From: Antedon mediterranea
Lineage: Eukaryota > Echinodermata > Crinoidea > Comatulida > Antedonidae
Assembly: GCF_964355755.1 (NCBI RefSeq)
Contig: NC_092679.1
Span: forward strand, 18,342,932-18,406,931
DNA length: 64,000 nucleotides
Direction of reading: 5' to 3'
In this document: piece after piece, positions 44,415 through 53,900 of the stretch
Numbering within the stretch: the first letter of the stretch is position 1
How the letters are laid out: every line of letters begins with the position of its first letter
The notes under the pieces: generated by a model
What the model saw: only the letters and a program-made list of their open reading frames with translations
What the model was told of the DNA's origin: nothing
Database searches by the model: none
Position numbers and translations under genes: made by a program

Positions 44415-46511
44415 ATGTCAAATAATGTCACAGAAAGTTCGAATGAGACGGGTATAGTTATTTTCGAATGCTTTATTTTATTATGCCAGGTAATTGTAGG
44501 CTCCGTTGGAAATACGTTGACTATAATCGCTGTTTGTAGCAACAAGCGACTTCGTGAACCAGGCCAGTATCTTGTGGTCAGCCTAGCTTTAGCCGATTTA
44601 ATTGTGTGCTTGGTAACTGATACGGTATACATTTTCACAGCGTGGTATCGAGAATGGTTTTTTCCGCGTGCGTATATCGTCTGCCAAATAATCGGCGTCG
44701 TGACTGTTGTCTGTCTAAACACGTCAGTGCTTGGTATGACTATGATAGCCGTGAACAGATACATTTGCATTGTAAAGTTTAGCAGTTACAACACCATCTT
44801 CACCCATCGAAGAACCATAATTATTTGCGCATTTACATGGATTTTACCAGCAATTATTTCCACTATTTCAATTATTAACAATACCGACATTTTCGGTTTC
44901 TCTGAGATGACACTTTCTTGCAATGTGCGAACGACATATGACGGGCTGCATTATATACGACTTTCGCTGCTATTTGTCCCGTTAAGTTTATGTATTATTT
45001 TATTCTGTTACGGGAATATATTTGTTACCGTCAGAAGAAGTCGTCGGCGAATCAGGCAATGCGAACAAAGTAGTAGATTTAAACCTTCGGACAGGAAAGA
45101 TGTTGTATCTAAAACCAGTTCAAACCGGGGTTTAGACGACATAGAGGATATGCGCCTACATGTTGCCAACAAAAAAACTGAAAGTAATCCAAACCATCAT
45201 ACTTGTTCTCTTTGTATAACTGATTATAGAATGGGAAACGAAGCTTCAACATCAAAAACACTTTCACCAAACAAAGAATCTTCGACAGTTTGTGCTGCAA
45301 TACTGGCCGTAAGTCCAAGCATCCAAGTACCATTTTATATACAAGATAAAAATGGACAGATACTTCCAGATTTGAAACCTAATTCTGGAAGAATTAATAA
45401 TATATCAGGAGAGGTTTGTGACAACAGTAAATGCAATGCTGCTATATTAGGAGAGGTTTGTGACAACAGTAAATGCAATGCTGCTATATTAGGAGAGTTT
45501 GGTGACATCAGTAAATGCAATGCTGTTATATCAGGAGAGGTTGGTGACATCAGTAAAAGTAATGCTGTTATATCAGGAGAGGTTGGTGACACAAGGAAAT
45601 GCAAGGTTGTTATATCAGAAGAGGTTGCTGACATCAGTAAAACCAATGCTGTTATATCAGGAGAGGTTGGTGACGTCAGTAAAAACAATGCTGTTATATC
45701 AGGAGAGGTTGGTGACATCAGTAAATGCAATGCTGCTATATCAGGAGAGTTTGGTGACATCAGTAAAAGTAATGCTGTTATATCAGGAGAGGTTGGTGAA
45801 ATCAGTAAAAGCAATGCTGCTATATCAGGAGAGGTTGGTGACACAAGGAAATGCAAGGTTGTTATATCAGAAGAGGTTGCTGACATCAGTAAAACCAATG
45901 CTGTTATATCAGGAGAGGTTGGTGACGTCAGTAAAAACAATGCTGTTATATCAGGAGAGGTTGGTGACATCAGTAAATGCAATGCTGTTATATCAGGAGA
46001 GGTTGGTAACATCAGTATATGCAGGGTTGTTATATCAGGAGACAATGGTAACATCCGTAAATCCATCAGTAGAAGCAAGACTTTTATATCAGGAGAGAAT
46101 AGTAATGTCAGTAGAAGCATGACTAGAAGGAGGCGTTCGTTACCAAATAGCAATATCGCACTACCATTTACATTTGAACTACCGACACATAAAACATTTA
46201 CTACACACATCAATATTCTGTCAAAAGCCAATAAGTTTAAGATGAAAAGAGAAGTAAGACTAACTGTTAATTTATTCGTAGTTTTTGTGGTATTCATTGT
46301 ATGCTGGGCACCGTTAACTGTGCTTTGTATTATTGATACCGAATTTTTGGTATCCAGTGTGTGGTGGCAATGCTTCTACATACTGGCCCTGGCCAACTCT
46401 TGTTGTAATCCCATAGTTTATGCCTGGCGAAGCAAACAGTTCAGAGAATCGTATAAAAAAACATTAAAATGTTCTTCAAAAAGAAAAACAAACATTAGTT
46501 GTAATAAATAA
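44415..46511 (+). CDS. Class A GPCR 3, NRY type, orphan, with 14-residue repeats in the third intracellular loop
   Basis: 698 residues. The N-terminus has two N-glycosylation sites (NVT at 4-6, NET at 10-12). The TM core matches GPCR 1 and 2: SLALADLIVCLVTD, the WFFPRAYIVCQIIG segment, NRYICIVKF, then SRRRIRQ at the start of the third loop. That loop spans nearly 400 residues; 15 consecutive units of the form GEVGDISKSNAVIS plus two degraded units fill about residues 332-570. It resumes with MKREVRLTVNLFVVFVVF, CWAP in TM6 and NPIVYAWRSKQF. Because the 42-bp unit keeps frame, the receptor stays intact despite the array. Ligand unknown. Confidence in a GPCR is high; whether the whole loop is retained in mRNA is less sure, although no stop or obligatory splice signal interrupts it. 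Confidence 0.88.
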   Translation: MSNNVTESSNETGIVIFECFILLCQVIVGSVGNTLTIIAVCSNKRLREPGQYLVVSLALADLIVCLVTDTVYIFTAWYREWFFPRAYIVCQIIGVVTVVCLNTSVLGMTMIAVNRYICIVKFSSYNTIFTHRRTIIICAFTWILPAIISTISIINNTDIFGFSEMTLSCNVRTTYDGLHYIRLSLLFVPLSLCIILFCYGNIFVTVRRSRRRIRQCEQSSRFKPSDRKDVVSKTSSNRGLDDIEDMRLHVANKKTESNPNHHTCSLCITDYRMGNEASTSKTLSPNKESSTVCAAILAVSPSIQVPFYIQDKNGQILPDLKPNSGRINNISGEVCDNSKCNAAILGEVCDNSKCNAAILGEFGDISKCNAVISGEVGDISKSNAVISGEVGDTRKCKVVISEEVADISKTNAVISGEVGDVSKNNAVISGEVGDISKCNAAISGEFGDISKSNAVISGEVGEISKSNAAISGEVGDTRKCKVVISEEVADISKTNAVISGEVGDVSKNNAVISGEVGDISKCNAVISGEVGNISICRVVISGDNGNIRKSISRSKTFISGENSNVSRSMTRRRRSLPNSNIALPFTFELPTHKTFTTHINILSKANKFKMKREVRLTVNLFVVFVVFIVCWAPLTVLCIIDTEFLVSSVWWQCFYILALANSCCNPIVYAWRSKQFRESYKKTLKCSSKRKTNISCNK
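45408..46120 (+). repeat. 42-bp coding minisatellite in GPCR 3
   Basis: The unit reads GGAGAGGTTGGTGACATCAG and onwards for 42 bp, 15 clean copies and two degenerate ones. Units 5-8 recur as 11-14 with the same variants (GDTRKCKV, EEVADISKT, GDVSKNN), so a six-unit block was duplicated. The antisense strand is also open for 320 codons, an artefact of composition. Confidence 0.95.
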
Positions 46512-47601
46512 TTAGTATGGAGTTTTGGTGAACAACCGATGGATAGACGAGAGCGCACTTCGCCACCAAAGATGCTCAAGGTGTCTATATTGAAGAACCA
46601 GATCTTGAGATCCGTTGAAGCGCCTTGGGCATCTTTCAACTATGAACAAATTCAGTTACAAGCGGCTGCTCGAATAGAATAAATCTGTCGTCAATTCAGA
46701 GTTGTCGTTAGTACTGAAATGGCCTGACTCGTTTATACCATCTTCTTCAATCTTAGATACTGATGTATATATATATAAATCCAAAGGCAAATTACTGAAA
46801 AAAATGACAATGCTGTGGGTATCAGTGGCATCAAGCAGGAGGTTCCGGGTTCGAATCTCACAGATTTCCTCATCTTTATCGTTTAAAATTAATTAAATTT
46901 CAGTATATCACCGGGCGGTTTAGAATTCATGTTCTGTGCCTGATGTGGGTATATATATAGAAACATCAATACCGTAATCTTTCTCAGCAGCGACAAAGCG
47001 AACACTTTCCTTAAAGGTGAAATTCAGTAATTATATTATTCACTTAGCCTAATGTGCAATACTTCCAATTGGTACTATCTTTTGTTAGACATGTAAGTAG
47101 CAACTGAAAATGTGATTACTGATTTAAGTCTGATAATTATTTTTTATATAAAGTAATATTGCTTTCATAAATTACTTACTACTATTTTTGACAAGGATAA
47201 AAACGCAATTAAAAAAACACACTTTGATTGCATTATCGAGGTAATTAGGAACTAATTTGATTTTATTACAATAGTTGAGTCTTGATGGAGTTTCCTTTGG
47301 CTACTTTAAACAAAAATTAATTATTATGCATTATTTTGCTCACCATTTGATTGGTTGATGAGCTACAAAATGTCTTTGAGTTGTTTGTGTGTTTATATAT
47401 GAGGTCCACATACATTATGACTACTGTATTAGAATTTTCAGAATTTCTGTAACTCCGTTTAACACCAATCATTAGTAATCCAAATTATTGGATATTTTAA
47501 AGATAGTTAGTTTTTCATATAAACTTTCCAATCGTATGATATTTTACACATATTTTGAAGACTCATAGTCATAGTCATAGTAACAAAGTTGCTCGACCAA
47601 G
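46512..47601. other. Spacer between GPCR 3 and GPCR 4
   Basis: It contains a roughly 15-bp-arm inverted repeat (AAGATGCTCAAGGTG near 46569; GCCTTGGGCATCTTT near 46622) and a reverse repeat D copy. Otherwise AT-rich; no gene seen. Confidence 0.5.
46771..46865 (-). repeat. Dispersed repeat D, copy 2 (reverse)
   Basis: ATCCAAAGGCAAATTACTGA and GACAATGCTGTGGGTATCAG are the reverse complement of the copies at 14.4 and 62.1 kb. GGTTCCGGGTTCGAATCTC next to it resembles a pol III B box. Confidence 0.65.
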
Positions 47602-48498
47602 ATGTCCACCTACACCATGCTTCTATACAGTGTTGTTGGTTCAGCTGGATGTCTCACAAATGGCCTAGCAATTTTTGTACTATTTCATCTACCGAATTGG
47701 ACAAGCACGACAAACCTTCTGATATTAAATCAATGCATCATAGACTTTCTAACATCTTTACTTTCGCTTTGTCTGTTCCTCGATCCGCATCTGACGACTC
47801 GTCTACCGGAATCGCACTTTCTTGCGAAAGTTGTCTGCAAGATTTGGGCGAGCAAATACCTCTTCTGGTTGAGTATATACACTTCAACAGCTAACCTTGT
47901 AACGCTTACATTTGATCGATACTTTGCCGTGATTTATCCGATAAAATACAATATTCTGAAAGGACAAACAAGAATGAAAATACTGATACTTGTAATTCCC
48001 TGGATGTGTGGTTGTGGAGTAAATCTCTTATGGCTGTCAATTCAACACGTGGTGGATGGAGTCTGTATCTTCACCTGGCCAACGGATAAGTACAAACATA
48101 TTAACGGCATAGTCGCTTGTGTGTATATTGTAGTTATTCCTATCTGCTCGATGTTCTTTGCATACGTCAGTATTTTTCGCGGACTTCGAAAGGTCGGAGA
48201 TGGATCAGTCGTAAGCGAGTCCACAGCAGCCAGACGGATGAATATAATAAAGACATTGTTTACCGTGAGTGTCGTATACGTCATATGCGTCGTACCAGAT
48301 CAGATAGCGTTTACCATCACTTCATCAGGTGGGGATCTTCAGTACGACTCGCCCGTTTATGATATTACATTACCGTTAGCGTTGGTCAATATCTGTATAA
48401 ATCCGATTATATATACTTGTAAATATAATGCATTTAAAGTAGGAATGAAAAAGGCTCTGCCATGTCTGTTTAAACAAGGCAACATAACATCGGTTTAA
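47602..48498 (+). CDS. Class A GPCR 4, peptide-receptor-like orphan
   Basis: 298 residues, coding sequence in one exon. Landmarks: TM1 N20 in TNGLAIFV, TM2 D48 in NQCIIDFL, TM3 C79, DRY at 105-107 in FDRYFAVIYP, TM6 with CVVP in place of CWxP, and NPIIY in TM7, followed by a short tail. The pattern is that of invertebrate peptide receptors (galanin/allatostatin/neuropeptide-like), but the subfamily is not resolved. It is not a close paralogue of GPCR 1-3. The extracellular N-terminus is very short and lacks a glycosylation site; an in-frame stop lies 21 bp upstream of the ATG, so a missing 5' coding exon is possible but not shown. Confidence 0.85.
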   Translation: MSTYTMLLYSVVGSAGCLTNGLAIFVLFHLPNWTSTTNLLILNQCIIDFLTSLLSLCLFLDPHLTTRLPESHFLAKVVCKIWASKYLFWLSIYTSTANLVTLTFDRYFAVIYPIKYNILKGQTRMKILILVIPWMCGCGVNLLWLSIQHVVDGVCIFTWPTDKYKHINGIVACVYIVVIPICSMFFAYVSIFRGLRKVGDGSVVSESTAARRMNIIKTLFTVSVVYVICVVPDQIAFTITSSGGDLQYDSPVYDITLPLALVNICINPIIYTCKYNAFKVGMKKALPCLFKQGNITSV

Positions 48499-48499
48499 A

Positions 48500-48800
48500 T
48501 GAGTTACTTGAGAATTCTAAAAGAAATATTAATATTGTGATATAGTTGTGATATGATTATTGTAATATGATTATTAGTGCTGTTGTTATTACTAATATTG
48601 TAATATGTATGTGATTATTTTTATTGGTAAAGCGATATTGGAAATCAAGAGTTACAGTACTTGAGAATTTTAAAATATATCCAAGATGTGCTTGTTGTGA
48701 TATACGTATTGTGATATGATTATTGTAATAAGATGATTATTAGTGATGTTGTTATTACTAATATTGTGATATGTATGTGATTATTGATTAAGGAAAAGCA
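48500..48800. repeat. Two-copy tandem duplication, about 150 bp each, after GPCR 4
   Basis: GAGTTACTTGAGAATTCTAA and the following GATATGATTATTGTAATA run are repeated as GAGTTACAGTACTTGAGAAT and similar text about 150 bp later, with small differences. Confidence 0.75.
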
Positions 48801-48953
48801 ATATTCTATAGCACCTCTATTCAGGGATACCCTTATCAAAATGAACACTCTCCTGTAAAAGGAAACGAGGAGCAATATATGTGTTAACACTACAACTTAA
48901 CCACTAATGGACATTTTGTTGAGTCCCGAAGGTGTCCCTTGACAGAGGTTCTA

Positions 48954-49164
48954 CCAAGGCAATCGAACAACAGGATGCTGAACTCCGGAGATCTAAGGGT
49001 TTATCTGTGGCTGTGACATAATCAGCTGTGCGCCGCGGAGAATATGTGCATTAGGCTACAGTACAGTGGTATTTGTCGCAGCCATACATTAGATCAAAGG
49101 ACTGTTACAAGTTTCTATATTGGCATGCGAGCTGCTCAGTGTCCTGTTGTTAGATTGCCTTGGT
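48954..49164. mobile_element. MITE family C, copy 2
   Basis: Ends CCAAGGCAATCGAACAACAG and CTGTTGTTAGATTGCCTTGG are inverted repeats. The inner arms TTTATCTGTGGCTGTGACA and TTTGTCGCAGCCATA also pair. Confidence 0.8.
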
Positions 49165-50980
49165 TCTACTCTATCGTCTTCTTGAATAATAAACGATCGA
49201 ATTAATTTGCCTCAAACCTAAACGCATTGCGTGGCAACCGTTACATGGAATTGTAATTTACTATAATGAAAAAATATCTGTAATTGGTATATTCAAAATG
49301 CTTGTAATAAAGTATAACCGTTTAAAATGAGTTGTATATTATTTCTTGTAAGAGTTGTCATTGTAGCTCCACGTGAAAGAGTATGCGGATTGCCAAACAC
49401 CTGGTTAATGCAAATGAAGGGGTGGTGTGGAATGTTACGGCCGACTTGTTATTGTCGTGTATTAGATATACAAATACCCTGGCTCTGACAAGAGTTCTGG
49501 AGTATTACAGCCTAATGAATGGAATGGATATATCGCTTCTTAATCAATTACTTTGTTTAATTTGTGGACAAAACAATCAGTGTATTTAGTATGTGCTGTG
49601 CAACGTATGATTGTAACTTTGATCCGCGCCACTAATACAAATTGAAATGTTCACTATTTTCTTTCGAAATGGATCGGAGGGAGAAAACTTGAACCTAGAA
49701 TGAGGTACTGTATAGGTACTTATGCGGATTTACTTTGTAGCCTCGAAATAACAAAGTACACGGTAATTTTGAATTATTTGGTACGTTGTCGGAAACAGTG
49801 GAATTATTTGGAAACAGGATTTTCAGGACGCAGAATCCCGGCTATTTGGTATGTACCGTAACGTATAGTATTACGCTTATTAGGCGTTGGTTAGAATATA
49901 TGACAGTAGGCCTAAATGTGTATGTAGAAAATAATTTATTCAATTTTAATTTAGAATTAGCGTATCATATACAACTTATTTCGAAAATGTATGTTAGGCC
50001 TATGTTCCAAAAACAATCTAGAATATCTAAGCTTCCTAATTTGTAAGTACAACTTATTTCAGTATCATCTATAATGTATGAAAGACGTATGTACATAGCA
50101 AAAAATCGAAAATATCATCTAAGTTTCCTATTTGACGATCGGACGCGTTCTCAAGTTAATATGTATCAATTCGCACCCCTGATAATCATAACAATAAATA
50201 TTAAAATATATATATAATAAAATTTATCGTATAATATACAGTCTAGGATAATTAATTGATCAAAATCATTACACCCAACTACTATCTTCATCTCCTTTTG
50301 TGGAACATCATTTAAATAATAGAACAAATCACACATCTACACATAAATCAAACATCGTATACTCTATCTCTAACAATTTTTTCAATCTTCTATCGACTAA
50401 AGCCGAAGTATAGTCGTTATCTCGGGACCGTTCTATGGCCACCACCAGGTACGCTTACTTCATTAAGGCTTCTATGAATGGATGACTGGTTGGGAGCAGG
50501 AACGCTAGAAGACCAAACCCAGTACCGTTTTGATTACGATCAATCGGGAAATTACTTCACGATGATTATACGATAAAGTATATTGATCGAAACGTCGAGA
50601 AACTAAACAGTTTTTTTCTCCTTCAGAACTTTATATACGTGGTGTAGGCTACCGCAAACTTTATATCAACATGTACCGTATCAATCTAATTGATTAGTGT
50701 TTTGATTTTTCATATATCGTACAATAATTTTATTTCAGTATTTATTGATAACCTAAGTTTTCTTAAGTTCATTTGTTTTGGTACGTTGCGAATACGATTC
50801 GATTCTTATTGCGCATACCGTACGTTAATATACGTGTCAATATAACCAGTAATAATCCATAATAATCCATACAAACAGACACAGTATCTATCATAACATT
50901 TATTTCAGTTTTTTTTCTTCTACAGAAACATTCTATATTAAAAAATAAACAACTACAATAGCACACGTTATTTAAATTCT

Positions 50981-53900
50981 CTACTTCTGTTTCAAAAGCA
51001 CTATCTGACCGCTCAACCCTTCTTTAATGCCACCGTCTGGCAGCACCATGTCCTTCTCATTGACCTCATTCTTATCAGCCTGCCACTCCATCAAGTTATT
51101 ATTGCTAAGTATAAGATCTTGGTAACTCCATACTCCTAGATGCTTACTTTTGCCCTGTTTGGCATACACATAAACAGACGAACGGTTGTGCTGTATGTGA
51201 GACGTTAATTCTGAACTTAAATCAACATTTTTCGGTTTGTGGTAGAGGTTAGGAAAGCACTTGTCTTGATTGAGCGTCGACACAAGCGATGGAGGAACGT
51301 TTGGGAGAAGATACCCTGCAAAAATTTGTAATGAATACATTTCAATATTTAGGCATATAGGACATAAAAGGAAATGGGCCACACTAATGGTTTAGTAGAA
51401 CCCCTCCTTTGGACAACACTCTTTTGTGACATCCCTCTATTCAGGGGACACTCCTATTCAGGGGACACTCCTATTCAGGAGACACTCCTATTCAGGGGAC
51501 ACTTCTATTCAGGGGACACTCCTATTCAGGGGACACCCCTATTCAGGGGACACTTCTATTCAGGGGACACTCCTATTCAGGGACACTTCTATTCAGGGGT
51601 CACTCCTATTCAGGGACACTTCTATTCAGGGGTCACTCCTATTCAGGGGACACCCCTATTCAGGGGACACTTCTATTCAGGGGACACTCCTATTCAGGGA
51701 CACTCCTATTCAGGGGACACCCCTATTCAGGGGACACCCCTATTCAGGGGACACTCCTATTCAGGGGACACTCCTATTCAGGGGACACTCCTATTCAGGG
51801 GACACTCCTATTCAGGGGACACTTCTATTCAGGGGTCACTTCTATTCAGGGACACTTCTATTCAGGGACACTTCTATTCAGGGACACTTCTATTCAGGGG
51901 TCACTCCTATTCAGGGGACACTTCTATTCAGGGGACACTTCTATTCAGGGACACTCCTATTCAGGGGACACTTCTATTCAGGGGACACTCCTATTCAGGG
52001 GACACTCCTATTCAGGGGACACTCCTATTCAGGGGACACTCCTATTCAGGGGACACTTCTATTCAGGGGACACTCCTATTCAGGGGACACTCCTATTCAG
52101 GGACACTTCTATTCAGGGACACTCCTATTCAGGGGACACTCCTATTCAGGGGACACTCCTATTCAGGGGACACTCCTATTCAGGGGACACTTCTATTCAG
52201 GGGACACTCCTATTCAGGGGACACTCCTATTCAGGGGTCACTCCTATTCAGGGGACACTCCTATTCAGGGGACACTCCTATTCAGGGGACACTCCTATTC
52301 AGGGGACACTCCTATTCAGGGGACACTCCTATTCAGGGGTCACTTCTATTCAGGGGTCACTTCTATTCAGGGGTCACTCCTATTAAGGGGACACTTTAAT
52401 GGGCCTCAAAGGTCCCCTCTATGATTGCAGTATTGCTGTTAAATTGCGTTTATGTTCCATTCCATTGGAATACAGTATACCCACTTACCCAGTACCATAG
52501 CCCAGTTTGCCTTGTTGCTGTTCCTACAGCATGGTGCAACAGATTGCCTTGCCCCCCCCCCCCCCTATTAGGGGACACTAATGGGTCTCAAAGGTCCCCT
52601 CACTATTGGTTTTATAACATCTATCATTGCAGTATTGCTGTTAAAATTGTGTTCACTTCCGATTCTATATTGGAATATTGTATACCCACTTACCCAGTAC
52701 CACAGCCCAGTGAGCCTTGTTGCCGTTCCTACAGCATGGTGCAGTTGATTCATCTTTATCATAACTAAGATAATAGTTAACAAAATAATCATGAAAATAT
52801 GATATAGAAAAAGCACACTTCTCCTTTGTGTTAAACTGCTATTCAATGGACACCACATATTGTTTTGATTGCTGTCTGTTTAATAAGGGTTTTATGGTAA
52901 AACAGAATATGTATTATTGTAAAAGAACTACAGGCTTGTCATAGTTTGGATTGTTTTGTGTGTTCTGCCCCAGGTTAGATAGTAGGCACATATTTTTTAA
53001 TCTCTCACTCGCATTCAACTCACAATAATTGTTTCTTTTGTTCAATTTGTTGGGGTTTTTACATTAGCCTAACATTGTAACATACCCATACATTTAAGTA
53101 CATTTTTGGTATTTTAAGATCAATCACTTTAGTTTAACATTGTATCCGACAACATAGATGCTGTCCCATACATTTAAGTACATAATTATAACCAATGTGA
53201 TTTAACAATGTACAGCCAAAGGATACGGTACAAGAATTGGACATCCGTCGTCTAAATGTTTAAACACAGTTTCAAAGTCATCTAGACCATCCGGTAACTG
53301 TATGGCTTCACAATCCATCAATATACTAGCAAGTTTGCACATAGTTTTAACTGAAAGATACAATTTTTTTTTTAATTAATGACCTTTGACATTTTCTATT
53401 TGACATTTAGCCAGATATCATGTTAAAATAATACATGGTTATGTAGTGAAAACATTTTTCTCTGGTTTTGATTAGTATATTGATATACTATTTAATGTAG
53501 TCTTGATTGTAAACCAGTAATTTTAACTTGCGTTTCAAGACAGTTTCATCTAGCTGTCAGCTAGCCTTATCAGTTGTTGTGTGTTGTTACGACTGGTCCC
53601 CTAGGCTACACACCAAAAACATCCAGTGGCCAATCCGCTTAATAACAACACACAACAACTAATGAAGACGACGAATCAATAAACTACATATCAACATGTT
53701 TATGTATATATATACAATGTCAGTTTCGCTTTTGTTGCATGCCTCCATAATTTTAGTTTGTAAAATGTATGTATGTATGTCACTGATTGACATTGACATA
53801 TTAAATATGAATTACTATTGTTTAAATATATTCTTATTCTTCTTCTTTCTTTATTGTATCAAACAAAAACAATTTCAATACAAAAGGTAGCCAAGGTATA

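Larger units (their letters stand above)
48499..50980. other. Intergenic between GPCR 4 and ACTMAP
   Basis: It holds a two-copy tandem duplication (48500-48800) and a family C MITE. AT-rich elsewhere. No gene seen. Confidence 0.5.

Noticed and set aside
45335-46297. 320-codon antisense open frame in GPCR 3
   Set aside because: Mirror of the coding 42-bp repeat; the sense strand has a clear receptor gene.
35656-46511. Melatonin receptor assignment for GPCR 1-3
   Set aside because: NRY fits, but TM7 has NPxxY rather than NAxxY and other diagnostic residues cannot be confirmed by eye.
51374-52424. Open frames of 332 and 341 codons with GDTPIQGTLLFRGHSYS repeats
   Set aside because: Translation of the 17-bp minisatellite in an ACTMAP intron, antisense to the gene.
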